A stretch of 64,000 nt of DNA from Pseudomonadota bacterium (GTDB lineage Bacteria > Pseudomonadota > Gammaproteobacteria > Burkholderiales > Burkholderiaceae_C): assembly GCA_020161065.1 (NCBI GenBank), contig JAIUPH010000018.1:372001-436000 (forward strand), given 5' to 3'. Numbering within the stretch: the stretch's first letter is position 1; each line of letters starts with the position of its first letter. The position numbers and the translations under genes are program-made. The notes beneath the pieces are model-generated. The model saw nothing but the letters and a program-made list of their open reading frames with translations. It was not told the DNA's origin and made no database searches. Shown piece by piece: positions 19,908 through 28,930 of this stretch.

Positions 19908-21716
19908 TTAGTCGTCGACCTGCAGGATGGCGAGGAAGGCCTCCTGCGGCACCTCGACGGTGCCGATCTGCTTCATGCGCTTCTTGCCGGCCTTTTGTTT
20001 TTCAAGCAGCTTGCGCTTGCGCGTGATGTCTCCGCCGTAGCATTTTGCCAGCACGTTCTTGCGCAGCGCCTTGACGTCTTCGCGGGCGATGATGTTGGCG
20101 CCGATCGAGGCCTGGATCGCCACGTCGTACATTTGGCGCGGGATCAGGGTGCGCATCTTGGCCACCACCGCGCGGCCGCGGAACTGGCTTTGCGCGCGGT
20201 GCACGATCATCGCCAGCGGGTCGACGCGGTCGCCGTTGATCAGGATGTCGACCTTCACGACATCGGCGGCGCGGTACTCCTTGAACTCGTAGTCCATGCT
20301 GGCGTAGCCGCGGCTCACCGACTTCAGCTTGTCGAAGAAGTCCAGCACGATCTCGGCCAGCGGCAGCTCGTAGGTCAGCATCACCTGCTTGCCGTGGTAG
20401 GCCATGTTCATCTGCACGCCGCGCTTGAGGTTGGCCAGCGTCATCACCGGGCCCACGCTGTCCTGCGGCATGTACAGGTGCACGGTGACGATGGGCTCGC
20501 GGATCTCGCGGATGCGGCCCTGGTCGGGCATCTTGCTGGGGTTCTCCACCTGCAGCACGGTGCCGTCGTTGAGCTCGACCTCGTAGACGACCGAGGGCGC
20601 GGTGGTCACCAGGTCCTGGTCGAACTCGCGCTCCAGCCGCTCCTGCACGATCTCCATGTGCAGCAGCCCGAGGAAGCCGCAGCGGAAGCCGAAGCCTAAA
20701 GCCTGGCTGACCTCGGGCTCGAAGCGCAGGCTGCTGTCGTTGAGCTTCAACTTCTCCAGCGCGTCGCGCAGCGAGTCGTACTCGCTGGCCTCGGTCGGGT
20801 ACAGCCCGGCGAAGACCTGCGGCTTGATCTCCTTGAAGCCCGGCAGCGGCTCCGTCGCCGGCCCGGCGTTGTTGGGCAGCTTTTTTTCCAGCGTGATCGT
20901 GTCGCCGACCTTGGCCGCGTGCAGTTCCTTGATGCCGCTGATGATGAAGCCCACCTCGCCGGCGGCCAGCCGCTCGCGCGGCTCTGACTTGGGCGTGAAC
21001 ACGCCCATCTGCTCGATGCCGTAGACCGCATCGGTGGCCATCAGCCGGATGCGCTCGCCCTTGGCCAGCGCGCCGTCGACCACGCGCACCAGCATCACGA
21101 CGCCGACGTAGTTGTCGAACCAGCTGTCGATGATCATCGCGCGCGGCGGCCCGTCGGGGTTGCCGCGCGGCGCGGGAATGCGCTCGATCACCGCCTCCAG
21201 GATCTCGTCGATGCCCATGCCGGTCTTCGCCGAGCAGGGGATGGCGTGGCTGGCGTCGATGCCGATCACGTCCTCGATCTCGGCCTTGGCGTTCTCGGGG
21301 TCGGCCTGCGGCAGGTCCATCTTGTTGAGGACCGGCACCACCTCCACGCCGAGTTCGAGCGCGGTGTAGCAGTTGGCCACCGTCTGCGCTTCGACGCCCT
21401 GGCTGGCGTCGACCACCAGCAGCGCGCCTTCGCAGGCCGAGAGCGAGCGGCTGACTTCGTACGAGAAGTCCACGTGCCCCGGCGTGTCGATCAGGTTGAG
21501 GTTGTAGACCTGCCCGTCGCGCGCGGTGTACTGCAACGCCGCGGTCTGCGCCTTGATGGTGATGCCGCGCTCGCGCTCGATGTCCATCGAGTCGAGCACC
21601 TGCGCTTCCATCTCGCGATCGCTCAAGCCGCCGCAGCGCTGGATGATCCGATCGGCCAACGTGCTCTTGCCGTGGTCGATGTGGGCAATGATCGAGAAGT
21701 TTCGGATGTGGTTCAT
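19908..21716 (-). CDS. lepA: Elongation factor 4 (LepA)
   Basis: The 602-residue translational GTPase starts [23 protein letters not shown], with G3 [11 protein letters not shown] and G4 [10 protein letters not shown]. The LepA-specific C-terminal region ends with [27 protein letters not shown]. LepA affects ribosome assembly and elongation under stress. I use the ATG at 21716 because family members begin exactly there; an open frame extends 12 codons further upstream. It is the first gene of an eight-gene or longer operon, and its leader contains a series of hairpins and an intrinsic terminator. Confidence 0.97.
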   Translation of the reverse strand: MNHIRNFSIIAHIDHGKSTLADRIIQRCGGLSDREMEAQVLDSMDIERERGITIKAQTAALQYTARDGQVYNLNLIDTPGHVDFSYEVSRSLSACEGALLVVDASQGVEAQTVANCYTALELGVEVVPVLNKMDLPQADPENAKAEIEDVIGIDASHAIPCSAKTGMGIDEILEAVIERIPAPRGNPDGPPRAMIIDSWFDNYVGVVMLVRVVDGALAKGERIRLMATDAVYGIEQMGVFTPKSEPRERLAAGEVGFIISGIKELHAAKVGDTITLEKKLPNNAGPATEPLPGFKEIKPQVFAGLYPTEASEYDSLRDALEKLKLNDSSLRFEPEVSQALGFGFRCGFLGLLHMEIVQERLEREFDQDLVTTAPSVVYEVELNDGTVLQVENPSKMPDQGRIREIREPIVTVHLYMPQDSVGPVMTLANLKRGVQMNMAYHGKQVMLTYELPLAEIVLDFFDKLKSVSRGYASMDYEFKEYRAADVVKVDILINGDRVDPLAMIVHRAQSQFRGRAVVAKMRTLIPRQMYDVAIQASIGANIIAREDVKALRKNVLAKCYGGDITRKRKLLEKQKAGKKRMKQIGTVEVPQEAFLAILQVDD

Positions 21717-22206
21717 GAGGATCGGATGCGGGCTTCGCTTGCGGGCTGGCAAAGCGGCGAAGCCGCTTCAGCGAAAGCTCACATCGCGCAGCGATGTGAA
21801 GGCGCGAGGCGCCGTGCTGCAGCTAAAAAAAAGGCACGTCGAAGTGGTGACGTGCCTTCCAACAGAACGTTTGGCAACTGCTTGTTGGGACTTCATTGTA
21901 GCCAAAAGGACTCGCCGAAAAGCCGCGCCAGTGCTTGTTTTCCGGCCGTTGCAGCCCTCCAACAATGAAAACCATCCACAGCTTATCCACATGTTGACCG
22001 ACGCCATGCCGGGCCAGCCGACGGGTTAGATCTCCGCGGTCGAAATGCAGCTAAAAGCAGACTGCAAGCCCTGGATTCTAGACTGAAGGATTACTAATCC
22101 CGAAGAACCAGCGCATTGAAGTAAACGACAGCTAACTTATTCCCGACAAGGCATGCCAGGCATCGACCCTGGCCCGGAACTTGCCGAATTTCGTCTGGCG
22201 AAAAGA
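21717..22206 (-). promoter_or_regulatory. Structured non-coding region between mucD and lepA
   Basis: No convincing gene lies in these 490 bp. On the minus strand, towards lepA, it holds a TACAAT -10-like box (21900-21895) and a hairpin with arms CCAACA/TGTTGG (21859-21888). A strong intrinsic terminator follows (21825-21858). Three more hairpins come next: 21801-21813 (GGCGC/GCGCC), 21779-21799 (TCACATCGC/GCGATGTGA) and 21752-21768 (AAGCGGC/GCCGCTT). A perfect DnaA-box sequence TTATCCACA is at 21983-21991, with a near match at 21972-21980. The region may be an attenuator-controlled lepA leader, a small RNA gene, or both. Confidence 0.55.
21825..21858 (-). terminator. Strong intrinsic terminator upstream of lepA
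   Basis: On the minus strand a 10-bp perfect stem (AAGGCACGTC, loop of 8, GACGTGCCTT) is followed immediately by a run of eight T. It lies about 110 bp before the lepA start, so it either ends a short upstream transcript or attenuates lepA. Confidence 0.85.
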
Positions 22207-22238
22207 CCCGCCGCCGCACTAGGCTAGTCGGCGGCGGG
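22207..22238 (-). terminator. Probable mucD terminator
   Basis: A 10-bp GC stem (CCCGCCGCCG/CGGCGGCGGG) with a 12-base loop begins 9 bp after the mucD stop. It is followed on the minus strand by TCTTTTC, a weak U-rich tract. It probably ends the rpoE-rseA-rseB-mucD transcript. Confidence 0.7.
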
Positions 22239-22246
22239 CACCGGCT

Positions 22247-23710
22247 TCACCGCACCGGCCGGATCACCAGGTAGTTGACGGCGTCGCCGCGGCGCACCAG
22301 CACGCTGACGGTGCGTGCCTTCTCGACCCGCGCGGCCACCGTCGCGAACTGCTTGCTGTCGCTGATGTCGGTGTTGTCCAGCGACAGGATCACGTCGCCT
22401 TCGCGTAGCCCGGCGCGCGCGGCAGCGCCATCCACCGCCTCGACGCGCACGCCGCCGCGCACGCGCAGTTCCTTCTTCTGCGCGTCGCTCAAGTCGGCCA
22501 CCGTGAGACCCAGCGCGCTCTTGGCCGGCGGCGCGGCGCCCGGCTGGCTTTGCTGCGCCTTGCGCGTCGGCTGCTCGGCTTCGAGTTCGCCGATGCTCAC
22601 CGTCAAGTCGCGCGTGCTGCCGCGGCGGAAGACCTGCAGCGAAGTCTTCGAGCCCGGCTTGAGGTTGCCGATGATGCGCGGCAGGTCGCCCGACTTCTCC
22701 ACCGGCTTACCGTCGACCTTGACGATGATGTCGCCGGCCTCGACGCCGGCCTTCTCGGCCGGCTGGCCCGACTCCACGCTCTGCACCAGCGCGCCGGCCG
22801 GCTTGCCCAGGCCGATCGCCTCGGCCACGTCCTTGGTGACGGGGGCGATCTGCACGCCGATGCGGCCGCGGATCACGCGGCCGTTGGTGCGCAACTGGTC
22901 GGACACGCGCATCGCCTCTTCCATCGGGATCGCGAACGAGATGCCCATGAAGCCGCCCGAGCGGCTGTAGATCTGCGAGTTGATGCCCACCACCTCGCCG
23001 CGCAGGTTGATCAGCGGGCCGCCGGAGTTGCCGGGGTTGATCGCCACGTCGGTCTGGATGAAGGGCACGTAGTCGCCGGTGTCGCGCGCCTTGGCGCTGA
23101 CGATGCCGGCGGTCACGCTGTTGTCCAGCCCGAAGGGCGAGCCGATGGCCATCACCCATTCGCCGACCTTGACCTTGTTGCTGTCGCCGATCTTCACGAA
23201 CGGCAGCCCGGTGGCTTCGATCTTCACCAGCGCGACGTCGGTGCGCTTGTCGGCGCCGATGATGCGGGCCTTGAACTCGCGCTTGTCGGTCAGCGTGACC
23301 AGCACTTCATCGGCGCCGTCGACGACGTGCGCGTTGGTCATGATGTAGCCGTCGGCACTGAGCACGAAGCCCGAGCCCACGCCGCGCTGCTGCGGCTCGT
23401 CGTCGCTGTCGCTGCGCGGCGTGCGGCGCTGGTCGCCGCGCCCGCCGGGCAGCGGAATGCCGAAGCGGCGGAAGAACTCTTCGACGCTGGGGTCGAGCCC
23501 GCCGCCGGACGCCGTGCGGCCACGCTCCAGCGTGCGGATGTTCACCACCGCGGGGCCGACCCGCTCGACCAGTTCGCTGAAGTCAGGCAGTTGCGCGATG
23601 CTGCCGCCGCCCTGGGCGTGGGCCGCCGGCACCGGGCCCAGGCTCAGCGCGGCCAGCAGCACGGCCATCGAAGTCCACAGGTGCAGCGAACGAGAGGGCA
23701 AGGAAGGCAT
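22247..23710 (-). CDS. mucD: Periplasmic serine protease DegP/MucD
   Basis: The 487-residue protein has a signal peptide (cut after about AAHA) and a trypsin-like domain with triad histidine TNAHVVDG, aspartate KRTDVALVK and serine NPGNSGGPL. Two PDZ domains follow (about 285-375 and 395-487). It degrades or holds misfolded periplasmic proteins. I take the ATG at 23710, which has GGAG nine bases upstream; an ATG at 23725 is in frame. It is the last gene of the sigma-E set, 19-35 bp after rseB, which is the MucD position in algU-type operons. Confidence 0.95.
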   Translation of the reverse strand: MPSLPSRSLHLWTSMAVLLAALSLGPVPAAHAQGGGSIAQLPDFSELVERVGPAVVNIRTLERGRTASGGGLDPSVEEFFRRFGIPLPGGRGDQRRTPRSDSDDEPQQRGVGSGFVLSADGYIMTNAHVVDGADEVLVTLTDKREFKARIIGADKRTDVALVKIEATGLPFVKIGDSNKVKVGEWVMAIGSPFGLDNSVTAGIVSAKARDTGDYVPFIQTDVAINPGNSGGPLINLRGEVVGINSQIYSRSGGFMGISFAIPMEEAMRVSDQLRTNGRVIRGRIGVQIAPVTKDVAEAIGLGKPAGALVQSVESGQPAEKAGVEAGDIIVKVDGKPVEKSGDLPRIIGNLKPGSKTSLQVFRRGSTRDLTVSIGELEAEQPTRKAQQSQPGAAPPAKSALGLTVADLSDAQKKELRVRGGVRVEAVDGAAARAGLREGDVILSLDNTDISDSKQFATVAARVEKARTVSVLVRRGDAVNYLVIRPVR

Positions 23711-23744
23711 CGGGACGAACTCCATCTCTAAGCAAACGAATGAT

Positions 23745-24782
23745 TCAAGGCCGGCGCTTGAGCGCGTCGATGAACTGGCGCAGCGTGGCCGGCGGCACGT
23801 CGCCCATCGCGGTGACCCAGTGGTCGCCCTTGCGCCCCGTCATCGAATGGGTGGCGCCGAACTGGGCCTGGATGTCCTTGCGGTGGCGCGCCGGATCGAA
23901 CGGCTCGATGAACAGCGAGACATGCGTCAGCCCGTCGCTGAACACGGCCTGCGTGACCTCGGCCACCGGCTCGGCGCCGGCCGCCACGCTGGCCTGCAGG
24001 TCGGCCGGCCGCTTGACGCAGTGCGCCAGGCGAAAGCCCACCACCGGCTGGTTGAGTTCCCAGCCCTGGTCTTCCAGCCGCGTGGGCTGGTAGGCCGGTC
24101 GCAGCACGCGCAGGGCTTCGAGCTTGCGGATGGGTTCTTCCACGCTGCGCGGCTGCGCCCGTACGCCGATCTCCACCTCGGTGAAGGCGGCCGATTCCAG
24201 CACCTTGCGCGATGGGTCGATCACTTCGGAGCGCAGCATCAGCCCGCTGGCCGTGTCGGCCCACACGCGCTGCGCGTAGCGCCACTCGTCGCGCGGCTGC
24301 AGCAGGAAGACGAAGGCCTGGCGGTTGGCCACGCGCTCCTGGCCCTCGGCGCGCAACTCGTATTGCTCCAGCGCCCGCGGCTCCACCGACTGCGTGGACG
24401 ACGGCAGGTTGGTCAGCATGCTGCGCGTCTCCACCACCGCCAGCCCCGACTGCGGCCACACGGTGTGCACCTTGTCGTTGAGCCGATAGACCTGCCGCTG
24501 CTTGCCGTCCAGCGCCTCGATGCGCTCGTAGACGTTGCTGGCCACGCTGAAGTGCGCCACCCGCGAACTGGAGAACACGCCTTCGGTGCTGAAGACCATC
24601 ACGCCCTGGTAGTTGAGCGCGTTGGCCGCCGTGTGGATGCGCGCCAGCCAGACCCTGGCGTCGGTGGCCGGCGCCGGCCCGGGGCGGGTGTCGGCCAGCG
24701 GGCCGGCCCAGGCCGGCAGCAACGCGGCCAGCAGCCAGCACGGCGCCAGCCCGTAGCGCAGTGGGCGCACCCAGCGCCTCAC
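23745..24782 (-). CDS. rseB: Sigma-E regulator RseB/MucB
   Basis: The 345-residue exported protein has a signal peptide (WLLAALLPAWAG). A LolA-like N-terminal lipid-binding domain (about 40-215) includes NYQGVMVFSTEGVFSSSRVAHF and YRLNDKVHTVWP. A smaller C-terminal domain (LFIEPFDPARHRK to THSMTGRKGDHWVTAMG) binds RseA. RseB protects the anti-sigma factor from proteolysis and is released by envelope lipid signals. It overlaps rseA by 4 bp. Confidence 0.94.
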   Translation of the reverse strand: MRRWVRPLRYGLAPCWLLAALLPAWAGPLADTRPGPAPATDARVWLARIHTAANALNYQGVMVFSTEGVFSSSRVAHFSVASNVYERIEALDGKQRQVYRLNDKVHTVWPQSGLAVVETRSMLTNLPSSTQSVEPRALEQYELRAEGQERVANRQAFVFLLQPRDEWRYAQRVWADTASGLMLRSEVIDPSRKVLESAAFTEVEIGVRAQPRSVEEPIRKLEALRVLRPAYQPTRLEDQGWELNQPVVGFRLAHCVKRPADLQASVAAGAEPVAEVTQAVFSDGLTHVSLFIEPFDPARHRKDIQAQFGATHSMTGRKGDHWVTAMGDVPPATLRQFIDALKRRP

Positions 24783-25420
24783 CGCTGCGGCACCAGGATC
24801 TCGACGCTGCGCGGGGCGCCGCCGGGCACGGCCGAGGGCACGACGCCGGTGACGCCGCGATGGGCTTCGAAGTAGGCGTCGAGCCGGGCATCGCGGATCA
24901 ACTGCCGGTCGATCACCAGCGCCTGGGCCGAGGCCGGCACGGCCGCGCGTTCGACGCGCTGCACCGCCAGTTGCCCGGCCGGCGGCGTGGCCGCGATGCG
25001 CTGGTCCCAGCCGCTGGGCCCCGTGGCCTCGGGCCGCAGCGCGACGATGGTCACGCCCACCGCCATCACGCCGGCCGCCGCGGCGACCGGTCGCAGCCAG
25101 CGCCGCGCGTGGCGCGCTTCGCGCTGCGGCGCCTTCGGCAAGGGGGCCGGCGCCAGCGTCACCGGTTCGGCCGCCAGGCGCACGCGCAGCGCCGCCAGGA
25201 AGGCCGCATCGCCCCGCCGCGAGGCGTGCAGGTCATCGGCGCGCAGCACGTCGCCGATCAGGTGATAGGCATGCCATTGGCGTCGGCAGTCGGCATCGTC
25301 GCGCCAGCGGCGGCAGGTCTCGTCGGCCGCCGCCGACAGGCATTCGCCGTCGACGAAGCTGGACAACTGCTCGCGCAGCGGCTGGCGCTCGGCCGGATCC
25401 GGGGTGAGAGAGGCAGTCAT
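24779..25420 (-). CDS. rseA: Anti-sigma-E factor RseA
   Basis: The 213-residue protein has a cytoplasmic N-terminal domain (REQLSSFVDGECLSAAADETCRRW and RRQWHAYHLIGDVLRADDL) typical of RseA/MucA, and one membrane segment at about residues 113-131 (VAAAAGVMAVGVTIVAL). A periplasmic tail follows, ending APRSVEILVPQR. It holds RpoE inactive until regulated proteolysis. The ATG at 25420 is chosen because the family domain begins right after it. It lies 35 bp after rpoE and is coupled to rseB. Confidence 0.92.
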   Translation of the reverse strand: MTASLTPDPAERQPLREQLSSFVDGECLSAAADETCRRWRDDADCRRQWHAYHLIGDVLRADDLHASRRGDAAFLAALRVRLAAEPVTLAPAPLPKAPQREARHARRWLRPVAAAAGVMAVGVTIVALRPEATGPSGWDQRIAATPPAGQLAVQRVERAAVPASAQALVIDRQLIRDARLDAYFEAHRGVTGVVPSAVPGGAPRSVEILVPQR

Positions 25421-25455
25421 GCGCAAGGGGCTTTCAAGGACGGGGGACCGGCGGC

Positions 25456-26064
25456 TTACCAGCGTTCGCCGTCGCGGGTGTCGAGCAAGGGCCGCAGGCG
25501 GGCGGCGATCGCTTCGCGGGCGCGGAAGATGCGGGAGCGGACGGTGCCGATGGGGCAATTCATCACGTCGGAAATCTCTTCGTAGCTCAGGCCTTCGATC
25601 TCGCGCAGCGTGATCGCCTGCCGCAGATCCTCAGACAGCGCCTCGATGGCCGAGTTCACCGCGGCGGCGATTTCCTTGCTCGCCATCAAGGCCTCGGGGG
25701 TTTCGCCGTCGGTTAGTTCGTTCTCGACACGGGAAGTTTCCTCGCCATCCTCCCCTCGAACGAGGCTTGACTCGGACACCAGCGGGTCGCGCTTGAGCTC
25801 GACCAGCGTCTTCTTGGCGGTGTTGATCGCAATGCGGTACAGCCACGTGTAGAAGGCGCTCTCGCCGCGGAACTGCGGCATCGCGCGGTAGGCGCGGATG
25901 AAGGTCTCCTGCGCGACATCCTGCACCAGGTCGGTGTCGCGCACCATGCGCGAGATCAGCCGCTCGATGCGCCGCTGGTACTTGACCACCAGCATCTCGA
26001 AGGCCGCCGTGTCGCCGCGGCGCGCGCGGTCGACCAGCAGGGCGTCGGCATCGTTGTCGGCCAT
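25456..26064 (-). CDS. rpoE: RNA polymerase sigma factor RpoE (extracytoplasmic stress)
   Basis: The 202-residue group 4 sigma factor has region 2 (DTDLVQDVAQETFIRAYR and FRGESAFYTWLYRIAINTAKK) and region 4 with a helix-turn-helix (LSYEEISDVMNCPIGTVRSRIFRAREAI). It directs the response to misfolded envelope proteins and normally transcribes its own operon. The ATG at 26064 is the only sensible start for the domain. The next three genes encode its anti-sigma factor, co-regulator and effector protease. The gene before it encodes a His-tailed membrane protein that ends 8 bp upstream. Confidence 0.96.
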   Translation of the reverse strand: MADNDADALLVDRARRGDTAAFEMLVVKYQRRIERLISRMVRDTDLVQDVAQETFIRAYRAMPQFRGESAFYTWLYRIAINTAKKTLVELKRDPLVSESSLVRGEDGEETSRVENELTDGETPEALMASKEIAAAVNSAIEALSEDLRQAITLREIEGLSYEEISDVMNCPIGTVRSRIFRAREAIAARLRPLLDTRDGERW

Positions 26065-26072
26065 TGCAAGCT

Positions 26073-26600
26073 TCAGGCGGCGTGGCCGCCATGCCCGGCA
26101 TGGCCGGCGTGGCCGCCATGCCCGGCATGGCCGGCGTGCCCGGCGTGCGCCAGCAGCGCCGCGCGGCACAGGTGGCGGGCCGACGAAGCGGGCGCCGCCG
26201 CGCCGCCGCGGCCCAGGCTTGGACCCAGGCTTGGCCCCAGGCTCAAGGGCAGCCAATGGGCGTGGGCGCGGCCGTCGGCGGTGGTGGTCACGCGCAGCAG
26301 CAGCCAGTTTCCGAGATCGATCATCAGTTCCACGTCGGCCGCCGCCTCATCCAGGGTCCAGGCACTGCCGTTCCAAATCAGCCGCCGCTCGGGTTGCTGC
26401 TGCAGCCGGCGCCAGGCCAGGCCGCCCAGCAGCACGGCAGCCGCCGGCGCCAGCGTCCAGCGCAGCGCCGGCGGCGCCGCCGACTGCCACAGCGCCCAGG
26501 CCAGCCCCGTGGCCGACGACAAGGCCGTCAGCGCCGCGACGCCGGCGCTCCAGCGCGGATCGCGGCCGCAGGCCATCTGCACCGGCGGCGCGGTGCGCAT
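26073..26600 (-). CDS. Hypothetical membrane protein with a repeated His/Gly/Ala tail
   Basis: I do not recognise the family by sequence. The 175-residue product has two hydrophobic segments (about 19-39 and 47-65). A small domain follows with RRLIWNGSAWTL, ADVELMIDLGNWLLLRV and AHAHWLPLSL. This resembles the short YgfX-like membrane proteins with a two-helix anchor found near rpoE, but that is only an impression. The C-terminus is built from nine-residue repeats of GHAGHAGHG type and holds about eight histidines, which could bind metal. It sits between fabF (5 bp) and rpoE (8 bp) and probably shares their transcript. Confidence 0.75.
   Translation of the reverse strand: MRTAPPVQMACGRDPRWSAGVAALTALSSATGLAWALWQSAAPPALRWTLAPAAAVLLGGLAWRRLQQQPERRLIWNGSAWTLDEAAADVELMIDLGNWLLLRVTTTADGRAHAHWLPLSLGPSLGPSLGRGGAAAPASSARHLCRAALLAHAGHAGHAGHGGHAGHAGHGGHAA
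26081..26143. repeat. 27-bp coding tandem repeat, two copies plus a partial
   Basis: The unit CGTGGCCGCCATGCCCGGCA (first 20 of 27 bases) occurs at 26081 and 26108, with a shortened remnant from 26135. It encodes nine residues per copy at the C-terminus of the protein upstream of rpoE and keeps the frame. Confidence 0.88.
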
Positions 26601-26605
26601 GCTGA

Positions 26606-27853
26606 TCAGGCGCGCTTGAACAGCAGCGTACCGTTGGTGCCGCCGAAGCCGAAGTTGTTCTTCATCGCCACCTCGATCTTCAGGCTGCGCGCTTCGTTGG
26701 CGCAGTAGTCGAGGTCGCACTCGGGGTCGGGGTCGGTCAGGTTGATGGTCGGCGGCGACACCTGGTGGTGCAAGGCCAGCACGGTGAACACCGATTCGAT
26801 GCCGCCGGCGCCGCCCAGCAGGTGGCCGGTCATCGACTTGGTGGAGTTGACCACCAGGCTCTTCTTGGCCGCATCGCCGAAGGCCGCCTTGATGGCGTTG
26901 GTCTCGTTGACGTCGCCCAACGGCGTGGAGGTGCCGTGGGCGTTGAGGTACTGCACCGCGTCGGGCGCCAAGCCGGCATCGCGCAGCGCCGCCTGCATCG
27001 AGCGCCGCGGACCGTCGACGTTGGGCGCGGTGATGTGAAACGCGTCGCCGCTCATGCCGAAGCCGGCCAGTTCGGCATAGATGCGCGCGCCGCGGCGCAG
27101 CGCGTATTCGCGCTCTTCGAGCACCAGCACGCCGGCGCCCTCGCCGATCACGAACCCGTCGCGCCCGCGGTCCCAGGGGCGCGAGGCGCCGACCGGGTCG
27201 TCGTTGCGCGTGGACAGCGCGCGCGCCGCGGCGAAGCCGCCGACGCCCAGCGCCGAGATGGTCGATTCGGCGCCGCCGGCCAGCATCGCGTCGGCGTCGC
27301 CGTATTGAATGAGGCGGGCCGCCAGGCCAATGCCGTGCAGGCCGGTGGTGCAGGCCGTCACCACGCCCAGGTTGGGGCCGGTGTAGCCGAAGCGGATGGA
27401 GACGTGGCCCGAGATCATGTTGATGATCGAGGCCGGAATCAGGAACGGCGAGATGCGGCGCGCACCGCGCTCGTGGTATTCCTTGTAGTTGGCTTCGATG
27501 ATCGGCAGCCCGCCGATGCCCGAGCCGATCAGGCAACCGATGCGCTGCGCGCCCTCTTCGCCCAGCGCCTCGCCGTGCGGCAGCCCGGCATCGGCTACGG
27601 CCTGCAGCGCCGCCGCCACGCCGTAGTGGATGAAGGTGTCGACGTGGCGCGCTTCCTTGGCCGGAAAGACGCCTTCGACGTTGAAGTTCTTCACCTCGCC
27701 GGCGATGCGCGAGTTCATCGCCGACACGTCGTACTTGGTCACCGGGCCCACGCCGGAGCGGCCGGCGACGAGGTTGGCCCAGGCTTCGGCCACCGTGTTG
27801 CCGACCGGGCTGATGATGCCCAGCCCGGTGACGACCACGCGGCGCTTGGTCAT
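26606..27853 (-). CDS. fabF: 3-oxoacyl-[acyl-carrier-protein] synthase II
   Basis: The 415-residue condensing enzyme shows the catalytic cysteine in VTACTTGLHGIG and the two active histidines in NAHGTSTPLGD and KSMTGHLLGGAGG. The N-terminus is standard (RRVVVTGLGIISPVGN). It elongates acyl-ACP with malonyl-ACP in type II fatty acid synthesis. It follows acpP by 8 bp and ends the fab cluster. The length is typical. Confidence 0.97.
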   Translation of the reverse strand: MTKRRVVVTGLGIISPVGNTVAEAWANLVAGRSGVGPVTKYDVSAMNSRIAGEVKNFNVEGVFPAKEARHVDTFIHYGVAAALQAVADAGLPHGEALGEEGAQRIGCLIGSGIGGLPIIEANYKEYHERGARRISPFLIPASIINMISGHVSIRFGYTGPNLGVVTACTTGLHGIGLAARLIQYGDADAMLAGGAESTISALGVGGFAAARALSTRNDDPVGASRPWDRGRDGFVIGEGAGVLVLEEREYALRRGARIYAELAGFGMSGDAFHITAPNVDGPRRSMQAALRDAGLAPDAVQYLNAHGTSTPLGDVNETNAIKAAFGDAAKKSLVVNSTKSMTGHLLGGAGGIESVFTVLALHHQVSPPTINLTDPDPECDLDYCANEARSLKIEVAMKNNFGFGGTNGTLLFKRA

Positions 27854-27861
27854 GAACGCGC

Positions 27862-28101
27862 TCAGGCCTTCTGGTGGGCGACCGCGTAGTCGATCGCGAG
27901 CTGCACGGTGGTGATCTTCTCGGCTTCTTCGTCGGGGATCTCGATGCCGAACTCGTCTTCGAGGGCCATCACCAGTTCGACCGTGTCGAGCGAGTCGGCA
28001 CCGAGGTCGGCGACGAAAGCCTTCTCGTTGCTGACGTCGGCCTCGGGCACGCCGAGTTGTTCGGCGATGATCTTCTTGACTCGTGCTTCGATGTCGCTCA
28101 T
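27862..28101 (-). CDS. acpP: Acyl carrier protein
   Basis: The 79-residue acidic protein has the phosphopantetheine attachment serine in [17 protein letters not shown] and the usual flanks ([23 protein letters not shown]). It carries growing acyl chains for FabD, FabH, FabG and FabF, all encoded next to it. A good AGGAG site precedes the start. An 85-bp gap separates it from fabG and could hold a separate promoter for this highly expressed gene. Confidence 0.98.
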   Translation of the reverse strand: MSDIEARVKKIIAEQLGVPEADVSNEKAFVADLGADSLDTVELVMALEDEFGIEIPDEEAEKITTVQLAIDYAVAHQKA

Positions 28102-28186
28102 GACTCCTCCAGGAGTGGGTATCGGAAAAACAGCGCGCGATTCTACCGATGCGACCCTGGCGGGCCGCCCGGCCGGCGGCAGGCGC

Positions 28187-28930
28187 TCAACTCATGTACA
28201 TGCCGCCGTTGACGTGCAGTTCGGCGCCGGTGATGTAGCCGGCCTCGCGCGAGGCCAGGAACGCCACCGCGTGCGCCACGTCGTCCGGGCTGCCCAGCCG
28301 CGCCAGCGGGATCACGCCCAGCAGCGCGGTCTTCTGGGCCTCGGTCAGTGCATCGGTCATGTCGGTGGCGATGAAGCCCGGCGCAATGCAGTTCACCGTG
28401 ATGCTGCGCGGCCCCAGCTCGCGCGCCAGCGCCCGCGTCAGCCCGGCCACGCCGGCCTTGGCGGCGGCGTAATTGGCCTGCCCGGCGTTGCCGCTGGCCC
28501 CGACCACCGAGGTGATGTTGACGATGCGCCCGTAGCGCTGCTTCATCATCTGGCGCATGGCGGCGCGGCAGGTGCGGAACACGGCCTTGAGGTCGGTGTC
28601 GAGCACGGCGTCCCAGTCGTCGTCGCGCATGCGCATCGACAAGCCGTCGCGCGTGATGCCGGCGTTGTTCACCAGCACGTGCAAGCCGCCGTGCTGCTTG
28701 ATCGCGGCGTCGAGCGCGGCATCGACCGCCGCGCCGTCGTTGACGTTGAGGCAGATGCCCGAACAGCCCGGATGCGCGGCCAGCGCCGCGCTGATGGCGG
28801 CGGCGCCCGCTTCGCTGGTGGCGGTGCCGATGACCCGGAAACCGCGCGCCGCCAGCGCCGCCGCGATGGCGCGGCCGATGCCGCGCGATGCGCCGGTGAC
28901 GAAGGCGACCTGTGCCTCGGTGCTACTCAC
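28187..28930 (-). CDS. fabG: 3-oxoacyl-[acyl-carrier-protein] reductase
   Basis: The 247-residue short-chain dehydrogenase has the NADPH motif [21 protein letters not shown], and the catalytic serine, tyrosine and lysine in [23 protein letters not shown]. It ends [12 protein letters not shown], typical of FabG. It reduces 3-ketoacyl-ACP in fatty acid elongation. The GTG start overlaps the fabD stop (GTGA), so the two are coupled. Confidence 0.97.
   Translation of the reverse strand: MSSTEAQVAFVTGASRGIGRAIAAALAARGFRVIGTATSEAGAAAISAALAAHPGCSGICLNVNDGAAVDAALDAAIKQHGGLHVLVNNAGITRDGLSMRMRDDDWDAVLDTDLKAVFRTCRAAMRQMMKQRYGRIVNITSVVGASGNAGQANYAAAKAGVAGLTRALARELGPRSITVNCIAPGFIATDMTDALTEAQKTALLGVIPLARLGSPDDVAHAVAFLASREAGYITGAELHVNGGMYMS

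Noticed and set aside
21768-22007. 79-residue minus-strand open frame between mucD and lepA
   Set aside because: It runs through the intrinsic terminator and hairpins, has no ribosome site and no recognisable motif.
22175-22200. GGAACTT with TCTGG resembling a sigma-E promoter
   Set aside because: The spacing is too short and it points right, away from mucD, with no gene to serve.
27900-28200. Plus-strand open frames across acpP and fabG
   Set aside because: They are shadows of the minus-strand genes, whose products are unmistakable.
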